Of a DNA stretch of 64,000 bases, positions 15,740 to 24,209 are shown piece by piece (position 1 is the stretch's first letter; every line of letters starts with the position of its first letter). A program made the translations under genes and the position numbers. This DNA comes from an uncultured Gammaproteobacteria bacterium (GTDB lineage: Bacteria; Pseudomonadota; Gammaproteobacteria; Arenicellales; JAANXG01), in the NCBI GenBank assembly GCA_947258495.1, contig CAMYIN010000097.1:1-64000 (forward strand), written 5' to 3'. Under the pieces are notes generated by a model. The model was not told where the DNA came from and made no database searches. It saw nothing but the letters and a program-made list of their open reading frames with translations.

Positions 15740-16720
15740 TCAATCTGTGACATTCCCGTAATGCAGCGCGCCAATCAGGCCGGGGTCCCTTTCGGTTATG
15801 GCGTCGCGGATGGCGGCGAGCGGCGCGCCGTCGTCGAAGCGAACAGCGTCCCGGGTCACCACCACCCCGAGTTGATTCCAGAGGCGGGCGAGATCCACCG
15901 ATTCGGCGGCGGCGCCCATGCGTTCGTAGAGGCGCGTCAGCGACGACGTCCCGGTTGCCTCATCCGCCATCGCAAGCAAAGGCGACAGCGAGTCCAATCG
16001 GTCGGTCATGTCCAGGCCCGCGGCAACGATTCCGCGCAGGGCGTGGCGCAGCGTCTTTCTGTTGGCGGTGGTCTTGCGCGTATCGATATCGGCGAGCAGG
16101 CAGAACAAGGCGCCGCCCCAATAGGTGCGGCCCCAGGTGGGTGTGAAATCCAGACCGCGGTCGCCGTCCTCAGGCAGGCCGTGGGGCATGCCCTGCACGA
16201 ATCCGCGCCACACCTGCTCGGGTGACAGGTCGCCCGCGTTGGCGCGGGCGACGGACTCGACGTATACAGCCAATCCCTCCTCCAGCCAGTGATGTCTGCG
16301 CGGCAGCGAGGGCAGGGCCAGGTGGATCATTTCGTGGACCAGCACCCAGTCCCGCTCCAGGTCGGCCGCTCCGGTCTCAGTCCCCAGAGTGATGTTGATC
16401 GTGGGTCCGTAGACCAAGGCTCCGCCGTGCTTCACCCCTCTCCCGGAAGCGGCGCGCATGGCGATATACGCTTGCTCGGTGGGGAAGCGGCCGTAATAAC
16501 CGCCCACCACTTCGGCGGAACGCCGTACCCAATCGAGGAGCGTGTCTTCGGACAGGCGGAAACCGGCATCGTCGACGACCACGTGCAGTCGGCTTTGTGC
16601 CACCTCGATGGTGACGGCCTGGCGGGCGTTCGCCGCGTGGGACGACGCGGCCGGGACCCAAACGAGGGCGATAAGGAACAGACGAATAGCGTCGCCGGGG
16701 CTGTTTCTGCAGTGCGTCAC
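15740..16720 (-). CDS. exported gluzincin-like metallopeptidase
   Basis: 326 residues from a GTG at 16720, followed by a signal peptide (AIRLFLIALVWVPAASSHA). The zinc motif HEMIH is at residues 129-133 and the third ligand is probably Glu in WLEEGLAVYVE (145-155), the layout of the peptidase MA-like clan. A periplasmic protease role is inferred; substrates are unknown. The start follows the tandem HAD stop by 31 bp on the same strand, so the two are probably cotranscribed, though no functional link is known. Confidence 0.82.
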   Translation of the reverse strand: MTHCRNSPGDAIRLFLIALVWVPAASSHAANARQAVTIEVAQSRLHVVVDDAGFRLSEDTLLDWVRRSAEVVGGYYGRFPTEQAYIAMRAASGRGVKHGGALVYGPTINITLGTETGAADLERDWVLVHEMIHLALPSLPRRHHWLEEGLAVYVESVARANAGDLSPEQVWRGFVQGMPHGLPEDGDRGLDFTPTWGRTYWGGALFCLLADIDTRKTTANRKTLRHALRGIVAAGLDMTDRLDSLSPLLAMADEATGTSSLTRLYERMGAAAESVDLARLWNQLGVVVTRDAVRFDDGAPLAAIRDAITERDPGLIGALHYGNVTD

Positions 16721-16751
16721 TGTTGTTGCGACAAAGGATTGACGCCCGAGT

Positions 16752-18380
16752 TCAAATGCCCGCCGCGGAGCGGGATGCCGCGTCGCCCCTCGCCGCCAGT
16801 CTCTCGACCAGCTGCAGAAACTCCTGGAAATCGTCGACCACGATGTCGGACCTGTGCGGGTAGCGCACCGTGCCGGGAAAGATCTTGGCCAGCCACGCTT
16901 TGTCCCATTTGGCGCCGTTGTAAAACACGCTGGTGATTCCCGCGTTCTTCGCCGCCACGGTGTCGGTCGTGCTGTCCCCCACATACCAGCACGCGGCCCC
17001 TGCTTCGACTCCGAGGTTGTTGAGCGCCCTGAAGATGGGGTCGGGTTCCGGCTTTCTCCGCTCGGTATCGTCCCCCGCGACGATGGTGTCAAAAAGGTCG
17101 ACCCAGGTTCCGTGTTCCACTACCCGCAGTTCGCTCTCCAGAAACTCTCGATCCCGGTTGCTGAGGACGCCCGTCCTGATTCCGAGTTCCCTGAAGCGAC
17201 GAAGCATGGCGGGAATGCCGCGCTCAAGCGGTTCCACCGCGCCGAAATAACGGCGATAGCACCGGTTGAAGGCTTCGTGGGCGATCTGTTTCGCCTCGAG
17301 GTCGTCGCCGAACAGGATCTCGAATATGTCGGTTCGGGAGATCTTTCGTGCGGCTTTGATCTTCGGGTGCAGTTTGTAGTTGTCGCGGACGTATTCGACC
17401 AGTTTTCGGTCGTCCTCGTTTTTGCTTTGCTCGGGATCAATAAGGCGTTCAACGAGACCGAGCGATTCGAGTCCCACCAACATGTCGTCAACGGCGTGGT
17501 ACATGGCGTCGAGGGTGTCGACAAGGGTGGCGTGCCAATCGAACAGCACCACCGACGGTGCGACCAATTTGGCAATTTCGCGCTCTCTCTGCTTGTTCCA
17601 GCACTGCTGCACCAGGGTCAGGAGCTGCTGGAAGTCGTCCACCACGTAGTCTGGAAAATGTGGATGGTGCAGCGTATCGGGAAATATTCTGGCGATCCAA
17701 TCCAGCTCCCATTTCGCCCCGTTGTAAAAAATACTCGTGATTCCGGCGGACTTTGCCGACACGGTGTCCGTGGTGCTGTCGCCGACATACCAGATCTCCG
17801 CATGAGGGCGCAGGTCGGCGAGCTCCAGCGCTTTGTACACCGGTTCCGGCGACGGTTTCAGCTGCGCGGTATCGTCCCCGGCGACGATAACGTCGAACAG
17901 GTCCTTCCACCCACCCGGCTCGATTTCTTCCAGCTCCTGGAGCAGAAACTCGCGCGCTCGATTGGTCAGAACGCCGACTTTGATTCCCAACGCCTTCATT
18001 TGCTCGATAATCCGGCGGATTCCGGACTCAAAGGGCGTCACGTCGCTGTAGTGATTCCGGTAATGACGATTGAAGGCTTCGTGGGCGATCCGTTTGGCCT
18101 CTTCGTCTCGACCGAACAACACCTCGAGAAGGTCCGTGCGCGAAACCTTCTTTTCCGCCTTGAGCTTCGGGTGTAGCGCACGATGCTCACGGATGTAGGC
18201 GACCAGTCGGCGATCGTCCTCCGTTCTGCTTTGGTCCGGGGGAGTAAGCCGGTCGGTGAGGTCGAGGCGGTCGAGTTGTCGCAGCGTGTCTTCCATGGCG
18301 GCGTACATGGCCTCCATGGTGTCCGCGAGCGTGGCGTGCCAGTCGAACAGGACCAGAACCGGACGTGTTAAGCCGTACAT
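16752..18380 (-). CDS. tandem HAD-superfamily protein (two fused full-length domains)
   Basis: 542 residues from ATG 18380 made of two similar HAD domains, residues about 8-257 and 276-525. Each has motif I LFDWHATL (Asp13, Asp281), motif II as VGVLTNR or TGVLSNR, a motif III Lys (KPSPEP, KPEPDP) and motif IV YVGDSTTDT. In both, motif I is D-W-H-A-T: the second Asp of D-x-D, the general acid of HAD phosphatases, is His. The nucleophile stays, so a reaction other than simple phosphate-ester hydrolysis is possible, as in phosphonatases and dehalogenases that also lack that Asp. Both copies keep all other motifs, so both may be active. Cytoplasmic, no signal peptide. Confidence 0.85.
   Translation of the reverse strand: MYGLTRPVLVLFDWHATLADTMEAMYAAMEDTLRQLDRLDLTDRLTPPDQSRTEDDRRLVAYIREHRALHPKLKAEKKVSRTDLLEVLFGRDEEAKRIAHEAFNRHYRNHYSDVTPFESGIRRIIEQMKALGIKVGVLTNRAREFLLQELEEIEPGGWKDLFDVIVAGDDTAQLKPSPEPVYKALELADLRPHAEIWYVGDSTTDTVSAKSAGITSIFYNGAKWELDWIARIFPDTLHHPHFPDYVVDDFQQLLTLVQQCWNKQREREIAKLVAPSVVLFDWHATLVDTLDAMYHAVDDMLVGLESLGLVERLIDPEQSKNEDDRKLVEYVRDNYKLHPKIKAARKISRTDIFEILFGDDLEAKQIAHEAFNRCYRRYFGAVEPLERGIPAMLRRFRELGIRTGVLSNRDREFLESELRVVEHGTWVDLFDTIVAGDDTERRKPEPDPIFRALNNLGVEAGAACWYVGDSTTDTVAAKNAGITSVFYNGAKWDKAWLAKIFPGTVRYPHRSDIVVDDFQEFLQLVERLAARGDAASRSAAGI
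16806..17555 (-). repeat. HAD repeat copy 2 (C-terminal half)
   Basis: Codes for the second HAD domain, residues 276-525. By eye more than half of its residues match copy 1, including YNGAKW, VVDDFQ and EAFNR blocks. The DNA copies differ at many third and first positions, so the duplication is old. Confidence 0.8.
17610..18359 (-). repeat. HAD repeat copy 1 (N-terminal half)
   Basis: Codes for the first HAD domain, residues 8-257, of the same length as copy 2 and aligned to it without large gaps. The two are joined by a short charged linker (WNKQREREIAKLV). Confidence 0.8.
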
Positions 18381-18774
18381 GACCTCGGCACCAGGTCGAT
18401 GGCACGATGCGAAACGTGGGTCCTCGCGCACACCGTGCGGTTGCCTGCCGTACGCAGAGTCTCAATACCCATGGATCTACCTCGGTAGCGGTTGACGGCG
18501 ACGGCCGGGCACGCGGTGCCGGCCTCGACCGGCCCGATGCGGTAGTCGGAGTGGTCGTCGGAATTTTCGCAAGAAGATACACAAAATCGGTGATGGTGAA
18601 CAATCCGTGTTCCGCAGCGCGAAATCGCTTGCGTAGGCGCACTGTCTGGCCGACAATTTCAGGAGTCGGAATGTGCAGCCGACGCAGGCAGTGGTCATGA
18701 GAGAGCACGAGCAGTCCGCATCGGCCTCGACCACAGGAACGTTCCAGGGTCCTCCTTGCACCGAGGGTCGCGTT
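18381..18774. other. 394-bp intergenic region between divergent genes
   Basis: Between the tandem HAD start and the membrane-protein start. Longer frames exist on both strands but none has a good start or recognisable product. I see no strong hairpin, tRNA or clear promoter; both outward promoters should be here. Confidence 0.5.
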
Positions 18775-19257
18775 ATGAGAACGAAGATCGCGCAGTGGGC
18801 ACGGCGCCTGAGTCAGGATCGCCGCCAGTATTTCGACGAAGACATCGATCCCGAGCTGTGGGACCTGCTGCAATCTTCGTCGCTGCTCGAAGTCAAGGAA
18901 TTCGATATCTTCGAGCTCGCCTACAAGGACTGGTTCGGGCACGCGCCCAAGCCGCACGTGAGCGAGGCCCATTTTTCCCGTTATATGTTCAACAAGAAGA
19001 TCCCGGTCTGGGTGCGCCGCTATTCGCGTAAGGTCGTGGAGTTGCATGAGCGGGGAGAGCTGAATCCCAGACAGCTCGGAGTCTACACTCGCCTGCCGAG
19101 CAAACGGTTGAAGCGCCTGGGCACGGTCTACACCATAGTATTGCTGGCCACCATGCTGTACCTGACCGTTGTCGCCTATCGGGATTACGATTACGTGCAA
19201 ACGGAGGTGCCGGTACAGAAGGCGCACGCGGGCCGGCAGAACATGACGACGCCTTAA
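18775..19257 (+). CDS. single-span membrane protein of unknown function
   Basis: 160 residues from ATG 18775, which has GAGGG seven bases upstream. The first 115 residues are hydrophilic with several aromatic and charged blocks (FDEDIDPELWDLL, FELAYKDWFG, YMFNKKIPVWVRRYSRK); one membrane helix follows at about 119-136 (YTIVLLATMLYLTVVAY). No family recognised. It probably sits in the inner membrane with the N-terminal part in the cytoplasm. Its end overlaps the convergent flavoprotein gene by 4 bp. Confidence 0.7.
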   Translation: MRTKIAQWARRLSQDRRQYFDEDIDPELWDLLQSSSLLEVKEFDIFELAYKDWFGHAPKPHVSEAHFSRYMFNKKIPVWVRRYSRKVVELHERGELNPRQLGVYTRLPSKRLKRLGTVYTIVLLATMLYLTVVAYRDYDYVQTEVPVQKAHAGRQNMTTP

Positions 19258-20669
19258 TCGCGCATCAGCTCCGGGCCCCCTTCGTTCTTGCCCGTCGCCA
19301 GCCGTTTTTTCACATCGCGCAAGGCCGCCTGCAGCCCCTCTTCGATCGATGGGTGATAGAAGGGCATCTGCAGCAGGTTCGCTACTGTCTGTCGTTGTTG
19401 AATCGCCCACGCCAACAGATGGGCGAGATGTTCACCGCCGGGCGCTATCATGCAGGCGCCCCGTAACCGCCCGTCCTGGCGGTCCGCGTAGAGGCGCAGT
19501 ATTCCCTGGTTCCTGCCCATGATCAGCGCCCGCCCCAGGGCGTTGAAGCGGAATTCACCGACCGCCGTGGATTCCTCGTTCAGATCGCGGAACGACACGC
19601 CGGTGCTGGCGATGTTTGGATCCGTAAAAGTGATGGTCAACGGCGTGCGGCGTCGATAACGGACGATCGGGTCCGCCATCGCGTTGCCGCCCGCGGCGCG
19701 CCCTTCGTCGGAGGCTTCGTGCAGAATTTGACGATCGGCGTCGGCGTCTCCGGCAATAAAGATGGGGAATCCGTCGATCTGCATGGTCGCGGGATCGTAA
19801 ACGGGCGTGCCCCGTGTATCGAGGGTCACACCGATGCGTTCCAGTCCCAGGCCCTGCAGGTTCGGACGTCTCCCCATACAGGCCAGGACCTTGTCGACGT
19901 GCACACGGCGGTCTCCGCTGGCAACCCGCAGACGGTCGCCGTCCTCCCGCACCTCGGCCGCCTCGCCGAGCCACAGGCGGAACTCCTTCTGCAACAGCGT
20001 CACCGCGAGCTGGTTGACTACGGGGTCGTGGATGGCGCCAACGTACTGCAACGCGTCGAGCCCCGTCACCGCGACCCCCATGCGGCTCAACGCCTGGCCC
20101 AATTCGAGCCCGATCACGCCGAGCCCCACCACGGCGACGGAAGCGGGCAGGGTCTCCTGCTCGAAGAAGTTATCGCTGGTCAGGACCCGGTGCCGGAAGG
20201 GCCGCCAGTCTTCCGGCACCACGGGGCTCGAGCCCGTGGCGATGACGACCTTGTCCGCACGGATGCGCTGCCCTGCCGCTTCGAGCACGTTCGGCTCGAC
20301 GAAACGCGCATGGGCGCCGATGAATTCGTCGCCCAGGTTGTCGGTAGTGCCGGCGAGTACGCGGTCCACGAAGATATCGCGCAGGTCGCGAACGTGCTCC
20401 ATGGCCGCCGCGTGGTCCAGACGCAGCGCGTCGGCGCCCTCTATGCCGAGCCGTCGAAAAATACGTCGACGCTGGAAATCGCCGGCCGCCTGGATGAACG
20501 CCTTGGAAGGCATGCAGCCGACCCGAGCACAGGTCGTCCCCAGCTCGCCGCCGTCTAGCAACACGAAGTCGGCGGTAACACGTCGAACCTGCGACAGCGC
20601 CGCCAGACCCGCGGTGCCGGCGCCGATGATGGCCACCTCGACGTGGCGGCTGACGCGGCCGTTGCTCAA
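19254..20669 (-). CDS. dihydrolipoyl dehydrogenase-like NAD(P)/FAD oxidoreductase
   Basis: 471 residues, class I pyridine nucleotide-disulfide oxidoreductase. FAD site AIIGAGTAGLAAL near residue 13; redox disulfide GTTCARVGCMPSK with the C-x4-C spacing of lipoamide dehydrogenase; second nucleotide site VAVVGLGVIGLELGQAL; C-terminal YHPSIEEGL with the catalytic His-Glu pair. No 2-oxoacid dehydrogenase subunits are nearby, so it is a stand-alone relative. Possible substrates are lipoamide on other complexes or another disulfide. It lies 36 bp downstream of zapE on the same strand. Confidence 0.88.
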   Translation of the reverse strand: MSNGRVSRHVEVAIIGAGTAGLAALSQVRRVTADFVLLDGGELGTTCARVGCMPSKAFIQAAGDFQRRRIFRRLGIEGADALRLDHAAAMEHVRDLRDIFVDRVLAGTTDNLGDEFIGAHARFVEPNVLEAAGQRIRADKVVIATGSSPVVPEDWRPFRHRVLTSDNFFEQETLPASVAVVGLGVIGLELGQALSRMGVAVTGLDALQYVGAIHDPVVNQLAVTLLQKEFRLWLGEAAEVREDGDRLRVASGDRRVHVDKVLACMGRRPNLQGLGLERIGVTLDTRGTPVYDPATMQIDGFPIFIAGDADADRQILHEASDEGRAAGGNAMADPIVRYRRRTPLTITFTDPNIASTGVSFRDLNEESTAVGEFRFNALGRALIMGRNQGILRLYADRQDGRLRGACMIAPGGEHLAHLLAWAIQQRQTVANLLQMPFYHPSIEEGLQAALRDVKKRLATGKNEGGPELMRD

Positions 20670-20705
20670 GGTGCCGAAATCTCCGATGCAAACACCACTG
20701 TCTCG

Positions 20706-21794
20706 CTAAGCGACGTGTTTTTTTGCCAGGTAGTCGTGGGACTGCATCTCCACGAGCCGGCTGGCGGTGCGGGCGAACTCGTGCTGCATCCTCGCACCGT
20801 GATAGAGGTCGTCCGGCTCCGCCTCAGCCGACGCAATGAATTTGACATTGTGGTCGTACATGATGTCGATCAGGTTCACCAGACGGCGCGCCTTGTCTTC
20901 CGAATCCGCATCCAATCGCGGGATGTTGGACACGAGTACCGTGTGAAAACACCGAGCGATTTCCAGGTAGTCGTTCTGTGACCGCGGGCCGCCGCACAAT
21001 TCCATGAAATCGAACCATACCACGCCGGTGGCATGACGCACGGTCCTGATGTTTCGTCCTTCAATCTCCAGCGTTATCCCGGCACGGCCGGGCTCCGACG
21101 CCAGATGTGTGAAGTTGTGGCGGAGTCCGTCCTCCGAGGTACGGTCGATTGGACAGAAGTAGGTGTTCGCACGGTCCAGAAACTGCAAGCGGTAATCGGC
21201 ACCGCCGTCCAACTCGATTACCATCGTGTGCGCTTTGATTAGGTCGATGGCGGGCTGGAAACGGTCCCTCTGCAGACCGTTTTTATACAGCTCGTCTGGA
21301 TGAATGTTCGAAGTAGCCACCAGCACGACGCGCCGCGCCAGGAGGTGCTTGAGTAAGCCCCCAAGAATCATGGCGTCACCGATATCGTTGACGATGAATT
21401 CGTCGAAACACAGCACTCTGCTCGACTCGGCGAAGTTTTCACCGATTATCGAGAGCGGGTCGGGTCGATCGCGAAGCGATTTCAACTGTTCATGGGACTT
21501 TTTCATGAAACGGTGAAAATGCGTCCGCTTCTTTTCTTTGAACGGTAGACAATCGAAAAACAAATCCATGAGATAGGTCTTCCCGCGGCCTACGCCTCCC
21601 CACAAGTACGCACCTCGAGTTGGTTCCGAGGGCGATTTGCGATTGAACCAGGAAAGCAGGCCTGTGGATTCCGAGCGGCTCGCGATCAGGTCGTCGTACA
21701 ATCGCTGCAGCTGGGCGATCGTCTTTTCCTGCGACGCGTCGCGTTTGAAATGGTTCTTTACCAGGTCGGCGTAATATCGATCAAGCAGGTTCAC
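20706..21794 (-). CDS. zapE: cell division protein ZapE (AFG1-like ATPase)
   Basis: 362 residues from GTG 21794 (NLLDRYYADLVKNHF follows, the usual family start); the frame is open 29 codons further up. The Walker A region reads LWGGVGRGKTYLMD and Walker B is in VLCFDEFIVNDIGDA, both typical of AFG1/ZapE ATPases. In E. coli ZapE acts at the division ring under stress. Other family blocks are visible: ATSNIHPDELYKNGLQR and WFDFMELCGGPRSQNDYLE. E. coli ZapE is 375 residues, so the length fits. Confidence 0.95.
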   Translation of the reverse strand: MNLLDRYYADLVKNHFKRDASQEKTIAQLQRLYDDLIASRSESTGLLSWFNRKSPSEPTRGAYLWGGVGRGKTYLMDLFFDCLPFKEKKRTHFHRFMKKSHEQLKSLRDRPDPLSIIGENFAESSRVLCFDEFIVNDIGDAMILGGLLKHLLARRVVLVATSNIHPDELYKNGLQRDRFQPAIDLIKAHTMVIELDGGADYRLQFLDRANTYFCPIDRTSEDGLRHNFTHLASEPGRAGITLEIEGRNIRTVRHATGVVWFDFMELCGGPRSQNDYLEIARCFHTVLVSNIPRLDADSEDKARRLVNLIDIMYDHNVKFIASAEAEPDDLYHGARMQHEFARTASRLVEMQSHDYLAKKHVA

Positions 21795-21962
21795 GCTGAG
21801 TGTATACCGATCGTGGAACGCGGGACGCCGTTGACCGCCCGCTGCGGGACGCGCAGTGGCCCCAATCGTCGGGCGCCTCAACCGGGCTCGCGTACAAAAC
21901 GGCGCTCGGGGCCAGCGCTGTTGCCGTGCCTGGGCGGGGTTCGCATAGCCGCTGTCCGCAGC

Positions 21963-22307
21963 TTAGGTTTCCAGCCAGGCGCTGGCGCTTTCCATGTCTT
22001 CGAACTGCCGTACATCGGCGGCAACGAATGCCCCTGCGAGCCAACCGACCCAGGCGTGCCATCCGTTGCTGGTTACCACGGCGATGCGCTCGTAATCGCG
22101 GGCGTGCTGTTTGTTGAATTTCAACTCCTCCAACGCCATGTCCATGCTGAAGCGCTCCATGTTGGTGAGATCAAACAATACGTTTACGTGATCGTATTCC
22201 CGCAATTCGCTGGTCACGGCGTCTTCGAACTCCTGGAAATCGTTGAGCGTAAACTCAGCGTATACGTGAACCTTGAGAATATTGCCGTGTTCCTCGATCA
22301 CAATCAT
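21963..22307 (-). CDS. SpoIIAA-like (STAS-fold) protein
   Basis: 114 residues with the pattern of the SpoIIAA-like family: an N-terminal strand (MIVIEEHGNILKVHVYAEF), central VNVLFDLTNMERFS, and a C-terminal ADVRQFEDMESASAWL that ends most members. The fold resembles anti-sigma antagonists, but these proteins lack the phosphorylated Ser of true SpoIIAA and their role is unknown; membrane or lipid association has been suggested for the family. Its ATG overlaps the rraA stop (ATGA), so the two are translated together. Confidence 0.85.
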   Translation of the reverse strand: MIVIEEHGNILKVHVYAEFTLNDFQEFEDAVTSELREYDHVNVLFDLTNMERFSMDMALEELKFNKQHARDYERIAVVTSNGWHAWVGWLAGAFVAADVRQFEDMESASAWLET

Positions 22308-22795
22308 GCTGCAGGCTCCGTGATGTTCAGCTTTGTCTCGGATAGTACAATACCGTCCGTATCCGCGTACGCATATTCCCCAGGTGTAAATCGCACCCCG
22401 GCAAAACGGACGCTGATGTCTTTTTGTCCTTCTCCACGCTTGACGCTCTTGGTCGGGTTGGTATTGAGCGCCTTGACGCCAAAATCCATTGCCGCGATCT
22501 CCTCCGCATCCCGTATGCAGCCATAAATGATGATCCCCGACCAGCCGCTATCCATGCCCAGTCGCGCCAGCTGATCACCGAGGAGGGCACAACGAAGGGA
22601 GCCTCCGCCGTCAACAACCAGCACTCTCGCGTCGCCCCGCTGGCCGAGGGTTTCCCGCATGAGAGAATTGTCTTCAAACAGCTTCAAGGTCGTAATTTCG
22701 CCGTGAAATCCTCGCCGTCCGCCGTAGTCTTTGAACTCCGGTGCGGCGACCTGAAGCTGCTCTCCGTACTGATCGTAGAGATCCGCCGTTTTCAT
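22304..22795 (-). CDS. rraA: regulator of ribonuclease E activity A
   Basis: 163 residues, the normal length. RraA binds RNase E and damps mRNA decay. Family blocks: MKTADLYDQYGEQLQVAAP, FHGEITTLK, VVDGGGSLRCALLGDQLA, WSGIIIYGCIRDA and VRFTPGEYAYADTDGI. The related enzymes are oxaloacetate decarboxylases and 4-hydroxy-4-methyl-2-oxoglutarate aldolases; the short length and N-terminus favour RraA proper. First gene of a two-gene unit with the SpoIIAA-like protein. Confidence 0.93.
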   Translation of the reverse strand: MKTADLYDQYGEQLQVAAPEFKDYGGRRGFHGEITTLKLFEDNSLMRETLGQRGDARVLVVDGGGSLRCALLGDQLARLGMDSGWSGIIIYGCIRDAEEIAAMDFGVKALNTNPTKSVKRGEGQKDISVRFAGVRFTPGEYAYADTDGIVLSETKLNITEPAA

Positions 22796-22894
22796 GATTG
22801 TTGTACTCCAGCTATGGATTCGACATTGTCGCTGTTATGGTCGATTGTGGGGGCGAAACAATAGACGGATGTTACGTCGCCCACGTGTTCCGGG

Positions 22895-23551
22895 CTACGG
22901 GCCGGGCATGATTTCCGCGAACGACCGGATCGCCCTGAATGCTGTGATCTCACGTTCCGGTTGTTGCGAATCCGGTTGAAACACGGCGAGCACATGGCGT
23001 ACGCCGTATGCCTGGGCCGCCCGCAACACCTCGAGATTGTCATCGATAAGCATACTGCGGCGGGGATCGAACGGATTTCTCCGGTTCAGCAATCGCCAAA
23101 ACCCCACCTCCTCCTTGGGCACGCCAAGCTCGTGGGAACAGATGATGGCATCGAAATGCGGACTCAGCCCGGTGTACTGCATCTTCACGCCAAGCGCTTT
23201 CTTGTGGGCATTGGTGACCAGCCTGATGTCGACGCCTCGCGTGCGCAGGGCCTGGAGAAACCGCACCACCGTGGGTTTGATCGAAATCTTGTGGGACAAA
23301 TCGTGCTTGAGCTGCACGATATCCAATCCAAGTTTTTCCGACCAGTAATCCACGCAATACCAATCGAGCGAACCCTCGACTTCACGATATTTCGAGCGCA
23401 GTTCCCGCAGCGCAAGCTCGAATTCGATTCCGTGTTTTTGCGCGAATTGCGCCGGTACGTGACTCAGCCAGAAATGATTATCGAAATGTAGATCCAGGAG
23501 CGTGCCGTCCATATCCAGCAAGACGGTATCGATGCCATCCCAATCAAGCAT
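22895..23551 (-). CDS. yrfG: HAD-family GMP/IMP nucleotidase
   Basis: 218 residues from ATG 23551, with GGAG five bases upstream; YrfG of E. coli is 222. Motif I is VLLDMDGTLLDL with both Asp of D-x-D, unlike the tandem HAD at 16752. Then VDIRLVTNAHKKA (motif II), a Lys in VPKEEVGFW, and MLIDDNLEVLRAA (motif IV). The conserved FWLSHVPAQFAQKHG block is typical of YrfG. Likely dephosphorylates purine mononucleotides. Divergent from nudE, its usual neighbour. Confidence 0.93.
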   Translation of the reverse strand: MLDWDGIDTVLLDMDGTLLDLHFDNHFWLSHVPAQFAQKHGIEFELALRELRSKYREVEGSLDWYCVDYWSEKLGLDIVQLKHDLSHKISIKPTVVRFLQALRTRGVDIRLVTNAHKKALGVKMQYTGLSPHFDAIICSHELGVPKEEVGFWRLLNRRNPFDPRRSMLIDDNLEVLRAAQAYGVRHVLAVFQPDSQQPEREITAFRAIRSFAEIMPGP

Positions 23552-23622
23552 TGTGTCTCCGAGCCAAGTTCTCAGTACCAACGGAATGTCCGTGTCGTGC
23601 CTCTGCGGTCGGACGTCTTCGC

Positions 23623-23628
23623 TATAAT
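23623..23628 (+). promoter_or_regulatory. perfect -10 box before nudE
   Basis: TATAAT sits 18 bases before the nudE start, in the gap between divergent yrfG and nudE. The -35 position has no good match, so the promoter may be weak or need an activator. Confidence 0.45.
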
Positions 23629-23645
23629 GTTCGAAACGAGCAGCT

Positions 23646-24209
23646 ATGCAGACACAAACGCCCATGAAACCCGAGATCACCAGCCGCCAAATCATCGCCC
23701 GAACCAGGAAGTTCTTGATCGAGCGCGTGGGGCTGCGGTTCGACAACGGGGCCGAGGTAGAATACGAACGCCTGCGCAGCCGCGGCGTCGGCGCGGTCAT
23801 GATTATACCCTTATTGCAGGGCGACACTTTGCTGTTGGTGCGCGAGTACGCGGCCGGACTCGACCGTTATGAGCTGGCTTTCCCGAAAGGACTCATAGAC
23901 GCGGAAGAATCGATCGAGGCCGCGGCGGACAGAGAGCTGAAAGAGGAGGTCGGATTCGGTTCTCGCCGCCTGACGACGCTACGAACCGTATCCGTCGCCC
24001 CGGGTTACGCCAACTTTGAAACCCACATTGTGCTCGCGGAGGATCTCTACCCCCAACGCCTGGTTGGGGATGAGCCGGAACCGATCGAGGTCGTGCCGTG
24101 GAAACTCGCCGATATCGCCTCGCTCCTGAGGCAGGAGGATTTCGTTGAGGCGCGGAGTATAGCGGCGGTGTACCTCCTGAACAGGCATCTCGAGGCGAAC
24201 CGTGATTAA
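23646..24209 (+). CDS. nudE: ADP compounds hydrolase NudE (Nudix)
   Basis: 187 residues, same size as E. coli NudE. It splits ADP-ribose, NADH and Ap3A-type dinucleotides. The Nudix box is GLIDAEESIEAAADRELKEEVG, matching G-x5-E-x7-R-E-x2-E-E-x-G (named here by its residues at about 81-102). The N-terminal KPEITSRQIIARTRKFLIE is typical. It overlaps cysQ by 8 bp and is adjacent to yrfG, as in related genomes. Confidence 0.95.
   Translation: MQTQTPMKPEITSRQIIARTRKFLIERVGLRFDNGAEVEYERLRSRGVGAVMIIPLLQGDTLLLVREYAAGLDRYELAFPKGLIDAEESIEAAADRELKEEVGFGSRRLTTLRTVSVAPGYANFETHIVLAEDLYPQRLVGDEPEPIEVVPWKLADIASLLRQEDFVEARSIAAVYLLNRHLEANRD

Noticed and set aside
16806-18359. Assembly duplication as cause of the two HAD halves
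   Set aside because: The two copies differ at many positions in DNA and protein, so they are real diverged repeats.
18407-18700. Open frame between the tandem HAD and the membrane-protein gene
   Set aside because: No good start or ribosome site, atypical composition, no family pattern.
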